Shown one piece after another: positions 33,205 to 41,290 of a DNA stretch of 49,902 nucleotides. The notes under the pieces were generated by a model that saw only the letters and a list, made by a program, of their open reading frames with translations, did no database searches and was not told where the DNA came from. How positions within the stretch are numbered: the stretch's first letter is position 1; each line of letters starts with the position of its first letter. The stretch comes from DATMRF01 sp035566435 (lineage in GTDB: Bacteria > Verrucomicrobiota > Verrucomicrobiia > Limisphaerales > UBA8199), in contig DATMRF010000056.1 in NCBI GenBank assembly GCA_035566435.1, positions 1 to 49,902 of the forward strand, in the 5' to 3' direction. The position numbers and the translations under genes are program-made.

Positions 33205-35646
33205 ATGAAAGTTCAATGTGCTTGCGGCGCGAAATACGTCTTTGACATCACGCCGGCGATGCGGAGCAACCCGGTGCAGTTCATCTGCCCGGCTTGCGGC
33301 ATGGATGCTTCGCAGTTTGTGGATGGGCTGGTGCGGCAGGAGCTTGGGCAGGCGACGGCTCCCTTTGGGCAGCCGATTTCGGTCCTGACGGGCGCACCGG
33401 CGACCGCTGCTGTGCCCAAGGGGGTGCTGCTGGATGATTCGGCCACGGCCCCTGCGCCATCGCCGGCGGCGGCTCCGCGTCCTGCTCTCGCCGTGAGGGT
33501 TAGCACGCCGCAAGCGAACCTCGATGCCGCGGAGGTGGCTCCGGCGTTTGCAGAGGGCAGGCCATGCCTGAAACACCCGGGAGAGATGGCGACCGAAAAA
33601 TGCTACGTATGCTCGAAACCGATCTGCCCGAAATGCATGGAATTATTCGGCTACGTTTGTTCGCCGCTGTGCAAAGCGAAGGCGGATTCGCACGGCATCC
33701 AAGTGCCGGTGTATGAGTTCCAGAAATCAGTAGTCGAGGCGCGGCAGTGGCGGAAGACGGTTTTGGTGGGTTGCGGCGCCGGCGGGGTGCTGGCCGCTTT
33801 CCTCGGGGTCTGGTTTTGGTACGCCTGGTTCGGCTGCATGCCTCATCCCATTTTCACGGTGCGCTTCCCCGAGCGATCTTACGCCGGCCAATCAGTTTTT
33901 GGGGGCAAGGACCACGACCAGGTCGTGTTTTTGCATGGTGGCACCCTGGCCCGTTACGAATTGAAATCGAAAAAGGAGATCTGGTCACTCCAGTTGATTG
34001 ACCGCAACGAGATCGAGACGAAGGCTAATCAGGAGATTAGATCCATGGAAGCGGATAACGTCAAGATACGGGATGGCGGGGGATCCGGCATGAGGCTTCC
34101 TTTCATCGATGAGCTCGTTAACGATATGGTGCGCTCGGCGGAGGAGGAAATGAGCTTGCACGTGCGCGGGCAAAATGTTTGGGTCGCATCTCCCAGCAAG
34201 TTGGTGCGCTATGACTGGAACACCGGCAAGCGGGACAAGGAACTTACGGTTCAGTCCGGTTTTGGGGGACTGATCTCGCGTGGTGACGAGCTGCTGCTGG
34301 TGGATTCCGTGTTAGGCAAACCGATTGTAACGCACATCAACCTGGTAACGGCCGACTCGCACACGGAGGATTTGACCTCGGCCGAAGCCAAGGCACTGGC
34401 TTCCGCTACGACCAACAGTCCGGGGGGAGGTGGGGCGGCCAAAACGCCGCGCGGTTCGACGATGGCGGGCCTGCCGACCATGCCGGGCAAGGACATAGGC
34501 AAGCCGATGGATCCCGGCAAGGTCGCCGAGCAGGCTTCGCATCTTTCGTTGCCAGCGAGGATCGCCCTGCCCGCGACGATCAGCAGCGTCATGACCCAGG
34601 AAAAGACCCTCAAAGCGATGGATGACGACAGCGATTCGGGCGCGGGGGCGGGCTTCTTACCCCAGAACGTCTTCTCGCTGATCCCGGCGAAGGACGGGTT
34701 TGTCGAATTCTGCACTAAAATGCTCGAGCATCGAGTCGAGCAGCGCAACGCGATGAAAGCTGCGCCTGCCAAATCGGCGCTCGAGGGAAACGTTTCAGCC
34801 GGCAAGAGCCTCGAGATTGCCAACGAAATGCTCAACGAAATGCAACGTGAGCGGGGCGGCAACATGATCGAGGAGGATGTAAGCCGCTACCAGGTGATCC
34901 TGCGCTGTCCGGACACGCAGGAGAGCTGGACCGGGGAAGTCATCGGCTCGGCGCAAGTGTTCCCGCTGGATACGGTCAATGTCCTGACCTCTACAAAATC
35001 GGTGATGGTGTTCGACAAGCACAACAAAAGGCTCTGGCAGAGCTCGCTCAATTACAAGGTAGTCCGCGGGTTGGGAGCGCTTGACGAGGAGAGCGCGACA
35101 TATGGCCAAGGGCCTTGTGTGGAAAGGAAAGGCTCGCTTTACGTGTTTGATGAAGGGGTGCTCACGGCGTTCGACCTGGCGACCGGCAACGTGCGCTGGC
35201 GGTTGCCCTCGGTCGGCATCGCGGGCTTGTTTTTCGACGATGAGGACAACATCTACATGAATACGACCACCGCGAGTCCTGACAGCATCAAGTACTCACG
35301 CCAAATCGATATTTCGGACAAGGTCCGATCCGTGGTGATGAAAGTGGATTCCCGGAAAGGGAAGGTGCTGTGGAGCGCTGAGCCGGGCGGCCTGGTGAAT
35401 TACGTTTACGGCAAGGTCATTCTGGTCGCGCAGTCCTACCGTCCGGTGGATGAAGACAATGACGGGCCGGCGGCGGGTTTCGCGACGCCCGCCCACCTGC
35501 GCATCCGGCGCATCAACGCGCGGAACGGGCATGAGGTCTGGGAGTACTTCCAGCAGCGGGCCCCGCTGGATATCGGGTTCGAGAAAAACACTATCCGGCT
35601 CGTGTATCGGAAAGAGGTTCAGGTGCTGAAGTTTGCGACGTTTTAG
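33205..35646 (+). CDS. Zinc-ribbon, single-pass membrane protein with PQQ-like propeller
   Basis: An 813-residue protein with an unusual domain order. N-terminal zinc ribbon (Cys5, Cys7, Cys28, Cys31), Pro/Ala linker, a B-box-like zinc module (about 117-160, CLKHPGEMATEKCYVCSKPI followed by CPKC and CSPLCK), one membrane helix (about 182-204, VGCGAGGVLAAFLGVWFWYA), and an extracytoplasmic PQQ/WD-type beta-propeller (215-805: VFLHGGTLARYELKSKKEIW, LYVFDEGVLTAFDLATGNVR). A low-complexity segment near 400-440 interrupts the propeller. It joins cytosolic zinc-binding modules to an outside propeller, so it may pass a signal or scaffold a complex. Function not known. Confidence 0.82.
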   Translation: MKVQCACGAKYVFDITPAMRSNPVQFICPACGMDASQFVDGLVRQELGQATAPFGQPISVLTGAPATAAVPKGVLLDDSATAPAPSPAAAPRPALAVRVSTPQANLDAAEVAPAFAEGRPCLKHPGEMATEKCYVCSKPICPKCMELFGYVCSPLCKAKADSHGIQVPVYEFQKSVVEARQWRKTVLVGCGAGGVLAAFLGVWFWYAWFGCMPHPIFTVRFPERSYAGQSVFGGKDHDQVVFLHGGTLARYELKSKKEIWSLQLIDRNEIETKANQEIRSMEADNVKIRDGGGSGMRLPFIDELVNDMVRSAEEEMSLHVRGQNVWVASPSKLVRYDWNTGKRDKELTVQSGFGGLISRGDELLLVDSVLGKPIVTHINLVTADSHTEDLTSAEAKALASATTNSPGGGGAAKTPRGSTMAGLPTMPGKDIGKPMDPGKVAEQASHLSLPARIALPATISSVMTQEKTLKAMDDDSDSGAGAGFLPQNVFSLIPAKDGFVEFCTKMLEHRVEQRNAMKAAPAKSALEGNVSAGKSLEIANEMLNEMQRERGGNMIEEDVSRYQVILRCPDTQESWTGEVIGSAQVFPLDTVNVLTSTKSVMVFDKHNKRLWQSSLNYKVVRGLGALDEESATYGQGPCVERKGSLYVFDEGVLTAFDLATGNVRWRLPSVGIAGLFFDDEDNIYMNTTTASPDSIKYSRQIDISDKVRSVVMKVDSRKGKVLWSAEPGGLVNYVYGKVILVAQSYRPVDEDNDGPAAGFATPAHLRIRRINARNGHEVWEYFQQRAPLDIGFEKNTIRLVYRKEVQVLKFATF

Positions 35647-35703
35647 ATCGGAAACGGCAGAAGCAACCGCGAAATACGCGGAAGCCACGAAAGGTCGGCT
35701 CGA

Positions 35704-37353
35704 TTACGAGGACGAGGACGAACCTGAGATCGATTTCTCAAACCTTCGTCGAGCCACGGCTCGGCCTTCCGGAAGATTGAAGGTCCTGGTGATGGAAGGA
35801 GGAATCTCGTCCGGGCGATGTGTGACGTAGATGGCGGTCAACGACCCGGCGCGGAGCAGGTTATCAACCGTGCTGATTAACAGCTCGCGGTGAGCCAGGT
35901 CCAATCCCTGGCAGGGTTCGTCCAGGAGCAGGAGGCGAGGCGCTTTAACGAGGGCGCGCGCCAGCAAGACCATTCGTTGCCGGCCCGTGGAAAGCGCGTA
36001 GAGCGGACTGTGGGCGGCCTCCAGCAAATTGAATCGCGCCAGCCAGTGGCGAGCAGCGGCGCGCCGTCGCGCCGTCGGGGGTTCGAAAAGCCCGATGGTT
36101 TCGAAGAAACCGGACGAGACCACCTCCAAGCAGGTGGCGGATTGGTCAAAGTGCAGATGGAGTTCGGGTGATACCCAACCGATGCCTTGTTTGAGTTCCC
36201 AAATGGATTCGCCGTTGCCGCGGCGCCAGCCAAACACCTCGACGTGGTTCATGTAGGCCTGCGGGTGGTCGCCGATGAGCAAGCTGAGCAGGGTGGATTT
36301 GCCGGAACCGTTGGGACCCAGCAGGGCCCAGCTTTCGCCCTCTTTAACGGTCCAGTCGAGATTGCGCAAGATAGTCGTGGTTCCGTACCGCACCGTGACA
36401 CTCTTGAGCCGAACCAATTCCGCACCCGAGAGCCTTCGCCAGCTACCCCGCGGCTCGACTGGCGCTTCAACCTCGCCGGGCCTTTCGGTCGGGTGCCGAT
36501 TTGTAACGCCAGGTTGCCGACCTGGCTGAGTTCTGGCTGGCGATGCTCGCCGAGCCCTAACAGTTTTTCGAGTTTTCGCAGACTGAAGCCGCCCCAGAAT
36601 CTCCCTTCGGGGACCGGCTGCGACCACGCGGCACTGCTCGACGCGCAGCAGATGCGTGATGTGGGCGGGCAAATCTTCGCTGCGGTTGGTAATCAGCAGC
36701 ACGCGCACAGAGGTGTCCATGAGCCGCTCCAACATCTTGCGAAAATGGTTGCGTGTGGCCGCGTCGAGCCCGCCGAAAGGCTCGTCCAGGACCAGTAGGC
36801 GGAGGGGGTGGCAGAGAGCTCGTGCCAATTGTACGCGCTGGGTCTCGCCGCTGGACAGCGTGAGCAGCGTGCGCTCGAGAAAGGGCTGGACCTGGAGAAG
36901 GGAGATGGCGCGGGTCCGACGGCGTTCAAAGCGCGGTCGCGCTTCCTCATGGTGCGAGGTGACTTCGAACGGGTTAACGTCCATCACACGTTCGTAGGAA
37001 AGGAAGTCGCGCACCCGTGACGCTCCATCCTCCTCGATGCTGTTCCAGCGGGACTGGACCACGGTATCCTGGACATCGATTCTGCGCGTGTCGAACGAAA
37101 CATGGCCAATGGATTCCTCGGGGCTCAAGCCGCGGGGAGGTCGAAAGGAGTATCTCAATTCGCCGTGCACCAGGGGCAGGCGGGCGCGCAGCGCGTCGGC
37201 GAGCAGCGACTTTCCCGAGCCGTTTGGACCGGTGACGGCCCATTGCTCGTGTCGATGAAACGTCCACGAGGTGTTTGGAAAAACGAGGCGATCCCCCAGC
37301 CGGAAGGATGCATCGAGCAGAGAGAGGAGGGGCCGGGGCGTGGTCGAGTTCAA
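35704..37353 (-). CDS. Double-ATPase ABC protein, ModF-like
   Basis: Two ABC ATPase domains in one chain of about 549 residues. First: GPNGSGKSLLADAL, signature LSSGETQRVQLARAL, Walker B LLVLDEPFGGLDA. Second: GPNGSGKSTLLSLL, degenerate signature LSTGRQRMVLLARAL, Walker B LLLLDEPCQGLDLA. No membrane domain, as in E. coli ModF, whose role is unclear. The frame is open to 37476, but that would run through the divergent HNH promoter and start codon; TTG 37353 (giving NSTTPRPLLSLLDASFRLGD) fits the family start better. The C-terminus ends in Ser repeats. The first codon remains uncertain. Confidence 0.85.
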   Translation of the reverse strand: MNSTTPRPLLSLLDASFRLGDRLVFPNTSWTFHRHEQWAVTGPNGSGKSLLADALRARLPLVHGELRYSFRPPRGLSPEESIGHVSFDTRRIDVQDTVVQSRWNSIEEDGASRVRDFLSYERVMDVNPFEVTSHHEEARPRFERRRTRAISLLQVQPFLERTLLTLSSGETQRVQLARALCHPLRLLVLDEPFGGLDAATRNHFRKMLERLMDTSVRVLLITNRSEDLPAHITHLLRVEQCRVVAAGPRREILGRLQSAKTRKTVRARRASPARTQPGRQPGVTNRHPTERPGEVEAPVEPRGSWRRLSGAELVRLKSVTVRYGTTTILRNLDWTVKEGESWALLGPNGSGKSTLLSLLIGDHPQAYMNHVEVFGWRRGNGESIWELKQGIGWVSPELHLHFDQSATCLEVVSSGFFETIGLFEPPTARRRAAARHWLARFNLLEAAHSPLYALSTGRQRMVLLARALVKAPRLLLLDEPCQGLDLAHRELLISTVDNLLRAGSLTAIYVTHRPDEIPPSITRTFNLPEGRAVARRRFEKSISGSSSSS

Positions 37354-37418
37354 GGTCGGCGAGGAGTATTGAAGCGTTGATGCGTTCAAAGGGCGATTTA
37401 ACGTCCACCGGGCCCGCG

Positions 37419-37447
37419 TTGACACATTAGGGCGCTTTGTGTAGCTT
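37419..37447 (+). promoter_or_regulatory. Promoter of the HNH endonuclease gene
   Basis: -35 TTGACA (37419-37424), 17-bp spacer, -10 TAGCTT (37442-37447), 19 bases before ATG 37467. It overlaps the upstream GTG at 37437, which supports the shorter start. Confidence 0.6.
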
Positions 37448-37466
37448 GGCGCCAGTTGGATCGGGT

Positions 37467-38084
37467 ATGAATGCAATGCTGGGCCAACATGTGCTTGTGC
37501 TGAATCGCCTGTGGCAGGCGGTCAACGTATGCACTGCCCGCCGGGCGCTGACACTGCTGTTTCAGGGCCACGCCCAAGCCGTGCTCAACCGGAACGATGG
37601 CTCGTTCCAGACCTATAACTTCACCGACTGGCAGCATTTCTCCGGGCAGGAACCTCACGCCGAATGCGTCCGGACCGTTTCTTTCAGAATCCGGGTACCG
37701 CGGGTGATTCTGCTGCTGGTTTACGACCATCTGCCCAAGAAGGAAGTCAAGTTTACGCGGCATAATATTTTCGAGCGCGACAAAAACACGTGCCAGTACT
37801 GCGGCAAAACGTGCGACCGCAAGGATCTGAATCTGGACCACGTCATCCCGCGCGACCGCGGCGGGCCGACGACGTGGGAGAATATTGTCTGCTCCTGCAT
37901 CGAGTGCAACACCCTCAAAGCAAATCGCACGCCGCAGGAAGCCGGGCTGCACCTCATCCGCAAGCCGAAGCGGCCGAAATGGCGTCCGTTTGTCCAAATC
38001 AATTTCACCCCGCATCATCACGACAGCTGGAAACATTTCATCGACCTTGCCTACTGGAACGTTGAACTGGGTGAAGATGTTTAG
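37467..38084 (+). CDS. HNH endonuclease-domain protein
   Basis: A 205-residue protein, ATG 37467 preceded by GGATCGGG. Residues 1-100 are a conserved N-terminal domain (LGQHVLVLNRLWQAVNVCTA; RALTLLFQGHAQAVLN). The HNH domain is near 110-170: CQYCGKTCDRKDLNLDHVIP, DRGGPTTWENIVCSCIECNT with zinc-binding Cys pairs, and NxxK in LKANRTPQEAG. Such proteins are widespread in this phylum as stand-alone genes; a role in DNA or RNA cleavage is assumed, not known. No restriction-modification partner is near. Confidence 0.9.
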   Translation: MNAMLGQHVLVLNRLWQAVNVCTARRALTLLFQGHAQAVLNRNDGSFQTYNFTDWQHFSGQEPHAECVRTVSFRIRVPRVILLLVYDHLPKKEVKFTRHNIFERDKNTCQYCGKTCDRKDLNLDHVIPRDRGGPTTWENIVCSCIECNTLKANRTPQEAGLHLIRKPKRPKWRPFVQINFTPHHHDSWKHFIDLAYWNVELGEDV

Positions 38085-38532
38085 CGCAACCGGTCAAGAG
38101 CTTTGAACGACTTGTTTGTGAGCCAACCCGGATATTGAACCCGCGTCAACCCCGAGCCGGCGAAACTGACCGGATTGGGGGAACGCATTCGTCGTGCTGG
38201 TCGAGGACGCGATCGCTCTGCATCCACAACCGCACCGTTTGCTGGTTTTTGCTGCTTTTCCAGCGCTTTCCTGGCTCATTGACATTAAACTTGCGTCACG
38301 TCACATTGTGCGCTAGAGTAACTCCGTTGCTTGGCTGTGCTGGGTTGGTTGTGTTGGTGCGGGCTGGTTGGTGAACGAAGACCGTAGCGGCAGGACGTCC
38401 TGTCGAGCCCAGGTCGGCGAGAGCGATCACAAATGATCGGCCACTATCAGTCAGGCAATTCCAGTGAGTTTGAGTAGTTGTTGGCTGAGCAGAGGCCAAA
38501 CATAGACAAGAAAAATCAGTTACATTCTTAAC
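38085..38532. other. Long gap with a predicted promoter and leader or small RNA
   Basis: No coding frame fits. A promoter TTGCGT (38291-38296), 17-bp spacer, TAGAGT (38314-38319) on the plus strand would give a transcript starting near 38326, about 205 bases before the small protein gene at 38533. The transcript begins G/T-rich and includes a perfect palindrome CAGGACGTCCTG near 38392-38403 and GATCACAAATGATC near 38427-38440. It is either a long 5' leader or a small RNA. Confidence 0.4.
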
Positions 38533-38763
38533 ATGAGAAGACCGATACAAGACGAGTTCACGAGCTTGCCGATCTCTCGGCAGCGCAAGTATCAACTGCG
38601 AATGCAACGCGACCAGCGGTGCACCGAATGTGGCGAGCCTGCTGCCCAGGGTTCGCGTTGTTTGAAGCACCTGGTCAAGGCGCGCGAGCGCCAGCGCAAG
38701 AAACGCGGCCTCAAGCGCCGCTATTACAACACGCTCAGCTACAAGCTCGAGGCCAGCGCTTAG
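38533..38763 (+). CDS. Small basic Cys-rich protein
   Basis: A 76-residue protein: MRRPIQDEFTSLPISRQRKY then CTECGEPAAQGSRCLKH, giving Cys-x2-Cys...Cys-x2-His, followed by an Arg/Lys-rich helix (KARERQRKKRGLKRRYYN). It probably binds zinc and nucleic acid. It ends before a strong terminator, which supports it as a real transcribed gene. I recall similar proteins in the phylum but know no function; it may be related in type to the protein at 27726. Confidence 0.72.
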   Translation: MRRPIQDEFTSLPISRQRKYQLRMQRDQRCTECGEPAAQGSRCLKHLVKARERQRKKRGLKRRYYNTLSYKLEASA

Positions 38764-38786
38764 CCCGCTGCCGCTCGGACGGTTTT

Positions 38787-38835
38787 GGGGCGCCCGGTGC
38801 AGGAGGATTTTTCTGCCCAGGGCGCCCCGTCTTTT
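38787..38835 (+). terminator. Terminator of the small Cys-rich gene
   Basis: GGGGCGCCC (38787-38795) pairs with GGGCGCCCC (38820-38828), with GCAG/CTGC inside, followed by GTCTTTTG. 23 bases after the stop codon. Confidence 0.75.
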
Positions 38836-38910
38836 GCCTCGTTCTCCGTTTCGTCCTCAGGTCGCTCGAGCAGGGAGTAGAGCGGACTGAGACTTGGGGG
38901 ATTACGAACT

Positions 38911-38973
38911 TAAAACAAGGGGCCGGTGGCACCAATTCTCCGGTTGCACGGCGTGGTTTCTGCCACCGGCCCC
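38911..38973 (-). terminator. Hairpin downstream of trpS
   Basis: GGGGCCGGTGGCA (38919-38931) pairs perfectly with TGCCACCGGCCCC (38961-38973) over a 29-base loop. On the minus strand it is followed by TTGTTTT, so it could end trpS transcription. Confidence 0.55.
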
Positions 38974-39049
38974 AACTGCACAACCAACCACAACCAGACT
39001 GTGACTGTTTGCCAAGTGGTTCTTACTCCAGTACGGCAAATCGCGCACT

Positions 39050-39094
39050 GTGCGTTTCGACGCACACCCCCTGTGCGTTCGGACGCACAGGGGG
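39050..39094. other. Two adjacent hairpins sharing one stem sequence
   Basis: GTGCGTTTCGACGCAC (39050-39065) is followed at once by a perfect 12-bp stem CCCCCTGTGCGT-TCGG-ACGCACAGGGGG (39067-39094). The stem words GTGCGT and ACGCAC occur in both, so strands can swap. It lies 6 bases beyond the trpS stop. No U tract, so not a standard terminator. Confidence 0.65.
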
Positions 39095-39099
39095 TAAAA

Positions 39100-40065
39100 T
39101 CAATCCAGACCGCTGGCGATCTTGGCCCGTTTAAGCACCTTTTGCGCCACGTTCCGGGCTTTGGCAGCCCCATCGGCAAGGACTTTTTCAATGTAATCCG
39201 GTTGGGCCGCCAACTCGGCGCGGCGGGCCCGCGCGGCGGCGAAATGGTTCCAATAGTTTTCGAACAGCGCCTTTTTTAAATCGCCGTACCCAAGGCCACC
39301 GGCACGCAGCCGGTCTTCACAGTCATTGGCTACGGCGGCTGGGGCGACCAGCCTTAACAATTGGATCGCGAGGTTCTGGTCGGCGTCGGGCTTAGGCTCC
39401 TGCGGCGTGCGGCTGTCCATCTTGATCGCCATCACCTTCTTGCGCAGGGCTTTTTCATCGCCGAAAATCTCGATGGCGTTGCCGTAGCTCTTGCTCATTT
39501 TTTCGCCGTCGGTCCCGGGCACCTTGGCGACACTGGCGCGGATTTGCGGTTCGGGCACGACGAAGGTCTGCCCATATTGCTCGTTGAACTTGACGGCGAT
39601 ATCGCGCGTGACCTCCACGTGTTGTTTCTGATCCTGTCCCACGGGGACGATGTTCGAATCGTAGATCAAGATGTCAGCGGCCATCAGGACGGGGTAGGCG
39701 AACAGGCCGTGGTTGGGAGAAATGCCCTTGGCCAGCTTGTCTTTGTAGCTGGTGCATCGTTCCAGCAGGCCCATCGGCGTGACGGTAGTCAGAATCCAAG
39801 TCAGTTCCGTAACCTCGGGAACGTCGGATTGACGGAAGAAAACGGTCTTCTTCGGGTCAAGCCCGCAAGCGAGGAAGTCCAGGGCTGCGCCGCGCGTATT
39901 CTCCCGCCGCTCGTCAGGGTCGAACAGCGAGGTCATCGAATGGTAATTGGCGATAAAATAAAACGCTTCCCCTTTTTCCTGGAGTTCGATCGCGGGCTTC
40001 ATCATCCCGAAATAGTTCCCGAGGTGCAGCGTCCCGGAAGGCTGGATGCCAGATAAAATTCGCAT
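39100..40065 (-). CDS. trpS: Tryptophanyl-tRNA synthetase
   Basis: A 321-residue class I synthetase that charges tRNA-Trp. ATG 40065 begins MRILSGIQPSGTLHLGNYFG, whose HLGN is the HIGH-type signature; the KMSKS loop is in DGEKMSKSYGNAIEIFGD. DPKKTVFFRQSDVPEVTELTW and VPVGQDQKQHVEVTRDIA are typical of bacterial TrpS. The frame runs on to 40158 through a low-complexity array and was not used. Followed by the paired hairpins at 39050. No T-box or Trp leader is visible upstream. Confidence 0.97.
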   Translation of the reverse strand: MRILSGIQPSGTLHLGNYFGMMKPAIELQEKGEAFYFIANYHSMTSLFDPDERRENTRGAALDFLACGLDPKKTVFFRQSDVPEVTELTWILTTVTPMGLLERCTSYKDKLAKGISPNHGLFAYPVLMAADILIYDSNIVPVGQDQKQHVEVTRDIAVKFNEQYGQTFVVPEPQIRASVAKVPGTDGEKMSKSYGNAIEIFGDEKALRKKVMAIKMDSRTPQEPKPDADQNLAIQLLRLVAPAAVANDCEDRLRAGGLGYGDLKKALFENYWNHFAAARARRAELAAQPDYIEKVLADGAAKARNVAQKVLKRAKIASGLD

Positions 40066-40109
40066 GGCGGCAGAGTATCGAAGAAAGCGGGAAGCCAGGA
40101 AAGCAGGAA

Positions 40110-40190
40110 AAGGGGGGCGGGAGAAGTGGAGGGGTGGGGCGGTGGAGTGATGGAGCAATGGAGTGAGGGGCGAAGGGATGGAAGGGCTAC
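40110..40190. repeat. Purine-rich degenerate tandem array (TGGAG units)
   Basis: Repeated GGTGGAG, TGATGGAG, CAATGGAG and GAGGGG words between trpS and recF, followed by CAGCGCGCCCTACCT (40192-40206), which is also found at 25191. A further class of degenerate intergenic array. Confidence 0.5.
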
Positions 40191-40205
40191 ACAGCGCGCC
40201 CTACC

Positions 40206-41288
40206 TCAGCTGTTGTGCAACGTTCCCTCTTTGACCGTCCATCGGCGCACGTTGCGGCCGAGTTCCTGCGGCCAGTTTTCCTCGGTGGCAGTCATGAACA
40301 CCTGGCCACGGGACTGGTGAGCCCGCTCGAGCAGCGGCAGCAGCCCGCTCCGGCGCTTTACGTCCAGTTCTCCCATAATGTCGTCGATGAGCAAGACCGG
40401 CGGGGCGCCGTGAAGACCCGTCAGGTACTCGGCCTGTGCCGTTTTCAGGGCGATGGCCAGCGTGCGCTTCTGGCCCTCGCTGCCGAATTGGGCCGCCGAG
40501 CGGTCGTTCAACAGCAATTGCAGGTCGTCGCGGTGGGGCCCGATCAGGGTGGAGCGATAACTCCGCTCGCGGCCGCGTGACTGGGCCAACTCGACCGCGA
40601 AGTCGGCTTTCACACTCGGCAGGTACTCGAGGCGTAACTCCTCGGCGTCATTCGAGATGCGGCGATAGGCCAGCCGGGCCAGCGGCGAGAACCTGGGCGC
40701 CAGTTCGCGCCGCAGCCGGATGAGCTCCTCTCCAGCCGTGACCAACTCCCGTGAAAAGCTTTCCAGCGCGACCGGATCCAGGAGCGAGGATTTGAGCAGT
40801 GCATTGCGGGAGCGCAGCGCCTGCGCATACCGCTGCAGGAGCGGCAGGTAGGCCGAGTGAGTTTGGGTCAGCAGCAAATCCATGAACCGCCGGCGGGCGC
40901 GCGCGGGCCCTTTGATCAGCAGCAAATCCTCCGTGCAAAACACAACAGTGCGCAGTGTGCCGAGATAATCGGTCAGCTTGCGCACCGGCCGGCCATCCAG
41001 GCTGAGGCTGCGCTCGCGCGCCGACCAATACATTTTTGTCTCATGCCGGCCCTGGCCGATGATTTGACTGCCGACGAAGTATCCTTTCTGGCCGTGCCGG
41101 ATCATGGGCGCACCGCCTACGCCGCGAAACGAGCGCAAGGTGGCGATCAGATAAATCGCCTCGAGAATGTTGGTTTTGCCCTGGGCATTGTCTCCCAGCA
41201 CGAGATGGAAACCGGGCGCGAGATCGACATCCAGCCGCGCGTAATTGCGGAAGTCGCGGAGCCGTAAATGCGCCAGGTGCACGCGCAC
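40206..41288 (-). CDS. recF: DNA replication and repair protein RecF
   Basis: A 360-residue ABC/SMC-like ATPase that helps load RecA at single-strand gaps. N-terminus LAHLRLRDFRNYARLDVDL, Walker A GDNAQGKTNILEAIYL, signature region SEGQKRTLAIALKTAQAEYL, and Walker B VLLIDDIMGELD. GTG start at 41288; a second in-frame GTG lies at 41282. The base pairs just upstream are repeat copy A of the GxxExxY cassette, so its upstream region may have been replaced by the insertion. dnaA, dnaN and gyrB, its usual neighbours, are not here. Confidence 0.96.
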   Translation of the reverse strand: MRVHLAHLRLRDFRNYARLDVDLAPGFHLVLGDNAQGKTNILEAIYLIATLRSFRGVGGAPMIRHGQKGYFVGSQIIGQGRHETKMYWSARERSLSLDGRPVRKLTDYLGTLRTVVFCTEDLLLIKGPARARRRFMDLLLTQTHSAYLPLLQRYAQALRSRNALLKSSLLDPVALESFSRELVTAGEELIRLRRELAPRFSPLARLAYRRISNDAEELRLEYLPSVKADFAVELAQSRGRERSYRSTLIGPHRDDLQLLLNDRSAAQFGSEGQKRTLAIALKTAQAEYLTGLHGAPPVLLIDDIMGELDVKRRSGLLPLLERAHQSRGQVFMTATEENWPQELGRNVRRWTVKEGTLHNS

Positions 41289-41290
41289 TT

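Noticed and set aside
37354..37476. Longer N-terminus for the ModF-like protein
   Set aside because: It would pass through the divergent HNH promoter and overlap its start codon; the extra residues show no family match.
38085..38532. tRNA or riboswitch in the long gap
   Set aside because: No cloverleaf, T-loop or known aptamer pattern was seen.
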